Shown: one piece after another, positions 9,621-15,795 of the stretch
Layout of the letters: every line of letters begins with the position of its first letter
Position numbering within the stretch: the stretch's first letter is position 1
Source: Anaerolineales bacterium
Lineage (GTDB): Bacteria; Chloroflexota; Anaerolineae; Anaerolineales; DRMV01
DNA length: 15,795 bases
Direction: 5' to 3'
NCBI GenBank assembly: GCA_027026295.1
Contig: JALVOR010000140.1
Span: forward strand, 1-15,795
Notes under the pieces: generated by a model
The model's database searches: none
What the model saw: only the letters and a program-made list of their open reading frames with translations
Told to the model about the DNA's origin: nothing
Position numbers and translations under genes: made by a program

Positions 9621-11642
9621 TCACGGCTGTGGCGGCACAGGCAAAAGTTGGCCACATGTCAACGGACGCTCCCGGGGCACCAAAATTTCTACGCCAGCTT
9701 CTGGAAAAACTGCCGCTACCTGATAATAACACAGCGTTGGCGCAGAAACCCACCGCACCCAGGCATTGTTCTCGGCAGCAAAGTTATTACCATCAGCCGG
9801 TTTCGTAAGGAGGTGCAACGGCTCGCTAATGATCACAGCAAAACGATGGCGAGCCAGGTCATGGTAATAGCGCGCAAAATAAGCACTGTTACCCGCCATG
9901 GCCTGATCCATCATGTATTTCTTTTCATACTCAGGCACCAGGGGTATATCCTTCACGAACCCAAAGGTCAACAACTGCCGATGGTCGATGAACAACACTT
10001 CACCGCCGTTTTCCGCTGCCCGTTGCACGTGCTGACGCACCGCCTCCAATGCCGGCTGCCACTGCCCAGAGGAGGGAATGTGCCGTGGCAATGCCGCCAG
10101 AAAGACGAAATACATGGGCACGGCCACCAGTGCCAGCAACACACCCTGCTCCCATTGCGTCCACCTCTGCGCGCGCAGCCAGGCTTCCCCGCCCTGCCGC
10201 CAAAACACCACGGTGGTCAACAACACGGCGATAAGGAACATATCCAGGTTATGCAAATTGCTGCCACCGCCGATTTTGAGGCTGACGACAACGCCAACCA
10301 CAAGCAATGTCCCCAACACGCCGCCAATGGTCACACACGCCCAGCGCGCCAACCGCCACGCACCGCGTCGACGCCACACCCACCATAAAAGCATCACCGG
10401 CGCAACGGCCAACGCCGCCCCCAACAAAATCCCCGGCTGATAGGTGGCATTGGGCCACAAACGCGCCCAAATAAGCGGCTGTTGCACCGTGGTATTTTCC
10501 GCCACAGATGCTGCTTTCAAAGCCCCGCCTACACCCAAATACTTCTGAAGCAGCGCCCAGCCAATGCCCCAAAATTTGGTCATCTGCCCACTTAGCAACA
10601 CGCCCAGCAAGCCGCCGCCAACCAGCCACCACCCCTTTTCTCGCCAGGCAGTTTGCCATGCTTCTTCAGTTCGCACAACGCCTGCTGTCAAAAGTGCACC
10701 CCACAATGCCGGGGCAAGCAACCACGTAAAGCGGGTAATGGCAGCATAGTAAGCCGCCCCAGTGACGAGCAAGCCACCGGCCCACCACGGTAACGCCGTT
10801 TCAGCCAACACCAAAGCCCATGCGCTCAACAACAGCGGCGTGTAAATCGGGCCCTGGCTGAGAAACAGGAAACCCCATAGCCCAGCCCAAAAAGCCGTTC
10901 CCCGCGCCTTTTTAGGCTTCCAAAAAGCAGCCCACGTGAACAACAGGTAGGGGGCAGTAAAAAGGAAAGCGCTCCACAAGCGCACACCGGCAATCCCCAC
11001 CCCGGGGATCAAAAACACCAGCCCCCACAGAAACTGCCGTCCTTTGTCAATATAGGCAAAAATGGGCTTCCCCGCGGGATAGGCATAGCGCCCGCGCCCA
11101 AACATGACCGAATAGTCCCACAAGCGGTTGCCTTCCGACCAGGTAAGGGAAAAAGGGTAAGCAGACACATTGACATAGGCACTCAAAAAAGCAAAAACAG
11201 CGCCAGTGAGCAACCCTCCCCGCAAAAAGTCTTTCAGTGTCACGCTACCTTGTTGCTCAGAAGCCAGCAAAAACGCAGCGCCCGCCGAAAACACCAGATA
11301 CAGCCACCAGTGGGCGCTTTCCAGGGCAAATTTATCCCGCAGAGGGCTATACAACACGAGATAGGGGAAAGCAACCAGCCATCCTGCCAGCACCACCCAA
11401 CGCAAGCCTCGCATCTTTCGGCGCACAGACAACCCCCAGGCTACCACACGGCGGGTAAACGTCAGGAACGCCACAGCGCTTATTGCTATCACGCCAACTC
11501 CAACCAATCCACCAGCCAACACTATTGCGTGCAAATTGCCATTACGCAGACCACCTGTGAGGTGCCAGTGCTGCCATAAATCTGCTTCGAGAAAAGCAAC
11601 AACGCCCACAAGCAAAACTGCAAATATCTTTGAGACTTTCAT
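9621..11642 (-). CDS. Polytopic membrane protein, GT-C-like, function unknown
   Basis: This 673-aa protein has about a dozen hydrophobic segments between residues 5 and 535, followed by a soluble C-terminal part of about 135 residues that probably faces outward. I do not recognise a named family. Its layout (many helices, an outward loop with acidic residues after an early helix, WSEGNRLWDYS at 168-178, then a soluble tail) is that of GT-C glycosyltransferases that use polyprenyl-phosphate sugars. The classic DxD or DE loop is not clear, so catalysis is unproven; a polymerase (Wzy-like) or ligase role is also possible. ATG 11642 is supported by GGGAG seven bases upstream. Neighbours are the GT4 gene downstream and the GT2 polyprenyl-phosphate glycosyltransferase upstream, which would fit a shared lipid-sugar pathway. 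Confidence 0.72.
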   Translation of the reverse strand: MKVSKIFAVLLVGVVAFLEADLWQHWHLTGGLRNGNLHAIVLAGGLVGVGVIAISAVAFLTFTRRVVAWGLSVRRKMRGLRWVVLAGWLVAFPYLVLYSPLRDKFALESAHWWLYLVFSAGAAFLLASEQQGSVTLKDFLRGGLLTGAVFAFLSAYVNVSAYPFSLTWSEGNRLWDYSVMFGRGRYAYPAGKPIFAYIDKGRQFLWGLVFLIPGVGIAGVRLWSAFLFTAPYLLFTWAAFWKPKKARGTAFWAGLWGFLFLSQGPIYTPLLLSAWALVLAETALPWWAGGLLVTGAAYYAAITRFTWLLAPALWGALLTAGVVRTEEAWQTAWREKGWWLVGGGLLGVLLSGQMTKFWGIGWALLQKYLGVGGALKAASVAENTTVQQPLIWARLWPNATYQPGILLGAALAVAPVMLLWWVWRRRGAWRLARWACVTIGGVLGTLLVVGVVVSLKIGGGSNLHNLDMFLIAVLLTTVVFWRQGGEAWLRAQRWTQWEQGVLLALVAVPMYFVFLAALPRHIPSSGQWQPALEAVRQHVQRAAENGGEVLFIDHRQLLTFGFVKDIPLVPEYEKKYMMDQAMAGNSAYFARYYHDLARHRFAVIISEPLHLLTKPADGNNFAAENNAWVRWVSAPTLCYYQVAAVFPEAGVEILVPRERPLTCGQLLPVPPQP

Positions 11643-11729
11643 CCCTCAACTCCCGTCATTACCGGTGGCGTCAAGCACAAATCCCTGCTCAGGAACGCTC
11701 CTGCTACACTAAAACAAGCATGATCACCG

Positions 11730-11910
11730 TTACACCTGCAACCTGCCCGGGAAGTCGGCATCCTCAAAGCCAAGAGAAGCAACCCCGTTGCCGTAAACGA
11801 CGTAGCCGACGGAAGCCGCGAAAACGCCAAAAGCCGAGGCCAAAATCATCACCTCGTGCGCCAGGCGCTCCGCCAGATCCTGGATTACTCGCCCCCCCCC
11901 GCATGACCAT
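11730..11910 (-). pseudogene. Small single-TM protein ORF, frame broken at a G9 tract (frameshifted or phase-off)
   Basis: An ATG at 11910 overlaps the GT2 stop as TGATG, matching the coupling style of this operon, with AAAAGG upstream. The reading frame MVMRGG then hits a run of nine G (11892-11900). Beyond it the protein-like frame is one base out of register: RVIQDLAERLAHE, then a hydrophobic segment ILASAFGVFAASVGYVVYG, and a tail ending GFEDADFPGRLQV at TAA 11732-11730. Removing one G (or adding two) would give a clean protein of 59 (or 60) residues. As it stands, only an internal GTG or ATG at 11852 or 11849 could start the distal part (about 40 aa), without a well-placed ribosome site. 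It may be a true frameshift, a slippage-controlled gene, a sequencing error, or a chance frame. No family is recognised. Bases 11643-11729, between this ORF and the next gene, show no further gene or clear terminator. Confidence 0.45.
11892..11900 (-). repeat. G9 homopolymer tract just after the GT2 gene
   Basis: Nine C on the plus strand, read as G9 on the coding strand, begin 10 nt past the GT2 stop. It is the longest single-base run I noticed in the window. The run separates an in-frame ATG from a protein-like frame, as described for the small ORF at 11730-11910. Confidence 0.9.
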
Positions 11911-12869
11911 CACGCCTTTTCGGACAGGTTCAACACCCGCCGCACGGTGTAAGTCGGCTTCCCCTGCGCTTCGTGGTAAGTCCGCACCAGCATTTCGGCG
12001 ATCAGCCCCATAAGAATGGACTGAAAGCCTAAAATCACGAACATCAGGCTCAGTTGAAACAAAGGGGAAGTCATCAATGCCACGCCCCAGAAAATGCGCC
12101 GAACAATAAGAACGGCCAATAGCACCAAACTGGGCAACACCAACACCAACCCCATGCCGCCGAAAAGATATATCGGCTTATGGAAAAAACTCAACAGGAA
12201 TTTAACCGTCAACAAATCCAGAATCACCTTCAGCGTGCGCATCAGGCCATATTTGGACTTTCCAAAGCGGCGGGGATGGTGATGCACCACCACTTCCGCC
12301 ATTCGAGCGCCCACTGAAGCCGCATAAGCCGGAATGAAGCGGTGCATTTCACCATACAGTCGGAAGCCCTGCAATATCTCGCGGCGATAAGCCTTCAGCG
12401 TGCAGCCGTAGTCGTGCAAGTGTACCCCCGTCACCCGCGAAATCAGGCCGTTGGCAATACGGGAAGGCAACACGCGGGTCAAGAACGGATCCTGGCGGTC
12501 TTTTCGCCAGCCGCTGACCACATCATAGCCTTCCTCCAGTTTGGCAATCAGCATGGGAATATCCGCCGGGTCGTTTTGCAAATCGGCGTCCATGAGCACT
12601 ACAACGTCACCTTTGGCATGGTCAATGCCAGCAGCAATAGCCGCCGTTTGCCCAAAATTGCGCCGCAGGAAAACCACCCGCACATGCTGCGGGTCTTCCT
12701 GCGCCAGCCGTTCCAGCACCGCTGCGCTGCCATCACTGCTGCCGTCGTCCACCAGCACGGCTTCCCACGGGTAGCGGCATGCCGCCAAACCCTCATGGAG
12801 CGCTTGGTGCAACAGCGGAAGGTTTTCTTCCTCGTTGTAGACAGGAATGACAATGGAAAGTTTTTTCAT
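11910..12869 (-). CDS. Polyprenyl-phosphate glycosyltransferase, GT2 (DPM/GtrB/ArnC-like)
   Basis: This 319-aa GT-A enzyme has a C-terminal membrane anchor. The N-terminus is LSIVIPVYNEEENLPLL; DDGSSDGS (41-48) binds the nucleotide, and the metal-binding DADLQNDP (94-101) is the DPM-type DxD. Near 200, RRFGKSKYGL is the conserved basic stretch of this group before the membrane. Two TM helices follow (about 231-257 and 263-293). Such enzymes load a sugar from a nucleotide donor onto undecaprenyl phosphate at the inner leaflet, for later use by GT-C enzymes outside. The sugar (glucose, mannose, aminoarabinose-type or other) is not readable. Its ATG overlaps the stop of the upstream membrane-protein gene (ATGA), so coupling is expected. 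An ORF-like stretch starts at its own stop codon. Confidence 0.92.
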   Translation of the reverse strand: MKKLSIVIPVYNEEENLPLLHQALHEGLAACRYPWEAVLVDDGSSDGSAAVLERLAQEDPQHVRVVFLRRNFGQTAAIAAGIDHAKGDVVVLMDADLQNDPADIPMLIAKLEEGYDVVSGWRKDRQDPFLTRVLPSRIANGLISRVTGVHLHDYGCTLKAYRREILQGFRLYGEMHRFIPAYAASVGARMAEVVVHHHPRRFGKSKYGLMRTLKVILDLLTVKFLLSFFHKPIYLFGGMGLVLVLPSLVLLAVLIVRRIFWGVALMTSPLFQLSLMFVILGFQSILMGLIAEMLVRTYHEAQGKPTYTVRRVLNLSEKA

Positions 12870-14896
12870 TTTTCACCCTGCTCCAAGGCACATTGCCGGA
12901 TATCTATCAACCAACGGGCTGGCACATCCATATTCTCTGCAGGTGGACTTGCCGCAACGATTGAAACACAAGGGGCCTGCAATGCCTTTTGGGCTTGAGG
13001 CGACAAGCGTCTCCACCATTCAAACGGGACGTAAACGAAATCAAAACCCAGCCGTCGCAAGTCTTCCAGTGCGGGCGTTTCCATAAGCATTTTGTGAACA
13101 GGGAGTTCATGGTCGAGCGCCCCATAATATGTAGGGTTGCCCGTCACCGCGACAGCAGAGATTTCTGGCCCAAACACCAAAGCATTTTTAGGCAAGGCCC
13201 CCCACGCCTGCTTCGCCACAATAGCATCATAGCGTGTAATGCTCTTTCCGAGCGTCCAATGTTGAATGGCGGTTAGTTGCAAGGCCCCCAACACTACGCC
13301 ACTCAGGGATATTAAACACAATGCAACAGCCGTTGTTTTCCCAAGCCATCGCGTCTTTTCCTGAGCAAGCCACTGCCACAAAGCAAGCGCCAGAAACAGG
13401 TTCCACACGAACACGCCAAAATTCATCAGGCGGGCAATGTCCCTGTCCACAGAATACCGCACAAACATGGGAATCAAGAAACCCAACATCGCAGAAACCA
13501 GGTAAACCCCCAGAACCATCTCTTCCGCACGCCCTCGGGCGAAGCGCTGCCATCCCCACTGCCACGCCAGCGGCGCCACGACCACACTCACGCCCATCTC
13601 TGCAATGGCAACGACCCACGCCAACGGAGAAAACACCGACAAAGGCCCCAAATGGGCAGATACTACCGCAGGCGGCCAGCGCAGGCTAAAACCACCTGCA
13701 AAAAAAGTCGGCGTTGTCACTTGTTCCAGATGCAACATGCGTAACAAATATTCGGTGAGCACGCCCCCTTGCAATAAAGCCAACGGCAACGACAACAACA
13801 CTGCTACAATCCAGGGCTTCATCTCCCGCCAAATTCGTTTCTTCCATCCCCAAATCAGAAGCAATGCACTTCCTGCCAACACAAGGACGTAAGTGGTCTC
13901 TGCAACCAAAGCCCAAAACCCCAACAACAAAGCCGTCAGCACACTACCTTTGGCCTCAACCCGCACGCGCAGCCAGACAACCCACACCAAAAAGAAAACG
14001 ACAACAGCCAACGTAGTTACGCCTGAATGCCCCATGATATAAGGGTTAGAAATACCACTTAAGAAAGCCACCGGCCAAGAAAGCAACGGCCCACCGTCCA
14101 CATGCCAATTTCGCGTGAGCACTACAGAAAGCGTACTTCCCGTAGCCGCTGTGGTTCCCCACAACGGAGAAGTCTTGTCCAAAGCCGAGAGAAGCGGAGC
14201 GGGCAACAGCAACAACAAATATCGGGCCCCGCCAGCGAACACCATTACCCCAAGGGCTACCAATTTTTGAAACTGTTTTTGAAGATACCAGGAAGCCCAA
14301 ACCCAAGCCAATATCACACCATATCCCCACAAAATCGCTTTCCCTACATCAAAAGCAGCCCAGGGAAACAAATATCCTATCCGTACTAAAGATGCTCCAA
14401 AAAGGTCAAAACCATAATGGTAAGGCAAGCCCACATGAGGATTTAGATAATCCACAGGGGGAATATACCCTCGTGCCAGCATAGAAATCAAAGGAATATG
14501 CAGCGCATCATCAAAAAGTTCTAAACCAAACTCCACCTCTACTATCAAAAAAAACAGAGTTCCCCACGCTAACCAAAACTTCCACCCATCTTTCAAGGCC
14601 TGCACAAATGAGCGTAAAGAAAACACCGTGTTCCTCTCAAAAAACATACCCCCAAATACCACAATGATTGCGGGAAATACAAATGCCATACCTGGCGATA
14701 ACCAACGCCCCAAAAGGTTCACTAAAAGTAAATATACTACCAGCCCCACGCCCCATGCAGTCGCCGCACGATATTTCGGCGTTTTCCACTCAAAGCCTCC
14801 ACCCAGCAACCCCCACCCTCCAAACCACCACAACAGCATCACCACAAGCCACAGCAGAAAGCCCACTGGCGAACCTGAGCGAAACAGCCACTGCAT
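12866..14896 (-). CDS. Polytopic membrane protein, GT-C-like, function unknown
   Basis: This 676-aa protein has about twelve or more TM segments through residue 545 and a soluble C-terminal domain of about 130 residues. The third or fourth helix leads into an outward loop with two acids, ELFDDALHIPL (126-136), then NPHVGLPYHYGFD (152-164). An acid pair at this place is what GT-C glycosyltransferases use, so a lipid-sugar-dependent transferase is the best guess. A firm family name is not possible by eye. The tail (ALVFGPEISAV, then GFDFVYVPFEWW) resembles the extracytoplasmic tails of such proteins. ATG 14896 has GGAGGG 5-6 nt upstream and follows the epimerase gene by 10 nt; the stop overlaps the GT2 start. 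The 5' half (about 14000-14760) is visibly richer in A and T than the genes around it. Confidence 0.75.
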   Translation of the reverse strand: MQWLFRSGSPVGFLLWLVVMLLWWFGGWGLLGGGFEWKTPKYRAATAWGVGLVVYLLLVNLLGRWLSPGMAFVFPAIIVVFGGMFFERNTVFSLRSFVQALKDGWKFWLAWGTLFFLIVEVEFGLELFDDALHIPLISMLARGYIPPVDYLNPHVGLPYHYGFDLFGASLVRIGYLFPWAAFDVGKAILWGYGVILAWVWASWYLQKQFQKLVALGVMVFAGGARYLLLLLPAPLLSALDKTSPLWGTTAATGSTLSVVLTRNWHVDGGPLLSWPVAFLSGISNPYIMGHSGVTTLAVVVFFLVWVVWLRVRVEAKGSVLTALLLGFWALVAETTYVLVLAGSALLLIWGWKKRIWREMKPWIVAVLLSLPLALLQGGVLTEYLLRMLHLEQVTTPTFFAGGFSLRWPPAVVSAHLGPLSVFSPLAWVVAIAEMGVSVVVAPLAWQWGWQRFARGRAEEMVLGVYLVSAMLGFLIPMFVRYSVDRDIARLMNFGVFVWNLFLALALWQWLAQEKTRWLGKTTAVALCLISLSGVVLGALQLTAIQHWTLGKSITRYDAIVAKQAWGALPKNALVFGPEISAVAVTGNPTYYGALDHELPVHKMLMETPALEDLRRLGFDFVYVPFEWWRRLSPQAQKALQAPCVSIVAASPPAENMDVPARWLIDIRQCALEQGEK

Positions 14897-14906
14897 GCCA
14901 CCCTCC

Positions 14907-15720
14907 TCACGCGGTCTTCACCGCCGCCGCCCAGGCGCGCTCGGCCTGATACCACGCCACGGTGCGGCGAATGCCTTCCGGCAGGGGCACGGTGGGTTCC
15001 CAGCCCAGCAATTGCCGCGCCTTCTCGATGCTTGCCCACGTGGTTTCCACATCGGCGGGGTGGCGCGGTTCCCGCACCACGCGCGCCTGCTTTCCTATGG
15101 CTTCCTCAATCAACCGAATGAGTTCCAGCACCGTGTAGGGGCGGTCGTTGCCCAAGTTGATGACCTCGTAACCCAACGGCTTCAGCCCCAAAATCGTACC
15201 GCGGGCGATATCATCCACATAAGTAAAGTCGCGCGACTGCGAGCCATCACCAAAGAGCCGCAACGGGCGGCCTTCGCTAATCCATTGCACAAAGCGGAAG
15301 GGCGCCATATCGGGGCGTCCGGCAGGCCCGTAAACCGTAAAATAGCGGAACACGGTCACATCCAGCCCGTAAAGGCGGTGATAGGTGTAGCACAGCGCCT
15401 CGGCAGTTTTTTTACTGGCTGCGTAAGGAGAAAGCACGCGATCGGTGTTGGCGTCTTCCCGATAGGGCACCGGGTTGCCTTCCCCATAAAGGCTGGAGGT
15501 GGAAGCCTGCACGAACTTGGGCACACCGTAGCGGCGACACATTTCGAGCAGGTTGAGCGCGCCGGTGGTGTTGGTTTCCACATACACCCACGGGTTTTCC
15601 ACGCTGTAGCGCACCCCGGCCCGCGCGGCGAGGTTAATGACCGCCTCGAAGCGGTTGCCTTCGCCCAAGGCAAACACTGCTGCCTTGTCCGTAATATCCA
15701 ACCGCTGGAAGACAAAGCCT
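14907..15720 (-). CDS. NAD-dependent epimerase, UDP-glucuronate 4-epimerase-like (N-terminus missing)
   Basis: About 270 C-terminal residues of an extended SDR are present. Visible are NLAARAGVRYS (29-39 of the fragment), VETNTTGALNLLE, the serine-bearing strand QASTSSLYGEG (71-81), catalytic Tyr99 and Lys103 in SPYAASKK, FRYFTVYGPAGRPDM (124-138) and SRDFTYVDD (162-170). NAARAGVRYS followed by ENPWVYVETN is characteristic of UDP-glucuronate/galacturonate 4-epimerases, cytoplasmic enzymes that invert C4. About 50-60 residues with the NAD-binding GxxGxxG are missing. The frame appears to continue to an ATG at 15743, but bases 15721-15795 are an inverted copy of 15585-15659, part of this same gene, so those residues (MTASKRLP) are artefactual or rearranged. 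The stop lies 10 nt before the next gene. Confidence 0.88.
15585..15659 (+). repeat. Left arm of a perfect 75-bp inverted repeat
   Basis: Bases 15585-15659 lie inside the epimerase gene and encode its NRFEAVINLAARAG region on the minus strand. Their exact reverse complement forms the last 75 bases of the window, with a 61-nt spacer (15660-15720) between the arms. Confidence 0.95.
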
Positions 15721-15795
15721 GGCAACCGCTTCGAGGCGGTCATTAACCTCGCCGCGCGGGCCGGGGTGCGCTACAGCGTGGAAAACCCGTGGGTG
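15721..15795 (-). repeat. Right arm of the 75-bp inverted repeat, at the window end (fold-back)
   Basis: The terminal 75 bases are the reverse complement of 15585-15659 without mismatch that I can find. Coding sense therefore flips at 15720/15721. A perfect copy of part of a gene, inverted next to itself and running to the end of the sequence, is the signature of a fold-back or chimeric contig end rather than a natural gene arrangement. Confidence 0.95.

Noticed and set aside
11690..11703. Short inverted repeat CAGGA/TCCTG in the gap upstream of the 673-aa gene
   Set aside because: It has a five-base stem without a following T run. It fits neither a terminator nor an obvious operator, and short palindromes of this size are expected by chance.
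11724..11906. Second plus-strand open frame in the same gap ending SPPPA
   Set aside because: It has no ATG, GTG or TTG start with a ribosome site, and is the exact codon-register complement of the minus-strand small membrane frame, so it is probably its shadow.
11630..12013. 127-codon plus-strand frame across the gap between the 673-aa gene and GT2
   Set aside because: It is Arg/Pro/Lys-rich low complexity and runs into the antisense of the GT2 gene. The minus-strand frame in the same gap has a much more protein-like sequence.
15721..15743. ATG at 15743 as the start of the epimerase
   Set aside because: The codons before 15720 belong to the inverted copy of the gene, and the protein would lack the NAD-binding N-terminus.

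Overview
The window looks like part of a bacterial exopolysaccharide, O-antigen-like or cell-surface glycan biosynthesis locus. It is GC-rich (judged by eye), tightly packed, and every recognisable gene belongs to surface sugar assembly. The style of the large membrane proteins and the WbpA/WbpB pair are compatible with Chloroflexota (Anaerolineae-like) or another deep-branching, possibly environmental lineage. No rRNA or marker gene is present, so the taxonomic guess is weak. The right end carries a perfect fold-back, which suggests a metagenomic or draft contig end.

Left block (1-2758, minus strand): wzz (chain-length determinant, no kinase domain), wbpA-like UDP-N-acetylhexosamine 6-dehydrogenase, and the start of a wbpB/wlbA-like Gfo/Idh oxidoreductase. 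The three genes overlap (11 nt, then GTGA) and read as one operon. A good sigma-70-type promoter on the minus strand (-10 at 2843-2848) lies inside the first codons of the divergent gene. WbpA plus WbpB are the first two steps from UDP-GlcNAc towards UDP-2,3-diacetamido uronic acids.

Middle gene (2810-4801, plus strand): a 663-aa GT-C/DUF2142-like membrane glycosyltransferase with an apparent jelly-roll, carbohydrate-binding-like insert. It has its own extended -10 promoter. Its end overlaps by 31 bp the end of the convergent minus-strand operon.

Right block (4771-15720, minus strand, transcribed right to left): truncated UDP-glucuronate 4-epimerase-like SDR, a 676-aa membrane protein, a DPM/GtrB-like polyprenyl-phosphate glycosyltransferase (GT2), a frame-broken small membrane-protein ORF at a G9 tract, a 673-aa membrane protein, a GT4 glycosyltransferase, an AsnB-like glutamine amidotransferase, a SAM methyltransferase, and a LPG_synthase_TM/UPF0104 flippase-like protein. 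Most junctions are 1-4 nt overlaps or gaps of 10 nt or less.

How the parts may work together (inference): the epimerase, WbpA and WbpB supply uronic-acid nucleotide sugars. The GT4 enzyme builds the glycan on the cytoplasmic side. AsnB and the methyltransferase may decorate it (amidation of a uronate, methylation). The GT2 enzyme charges a polyprenyl phosphate with a sugar, and the large membrane proteins could use that lipid-linked sugar on the outer face. Wzz sets polymer length. No Wzx, no clear Wzy and no initiating transferase are visible, so the locus extends beyond this window.
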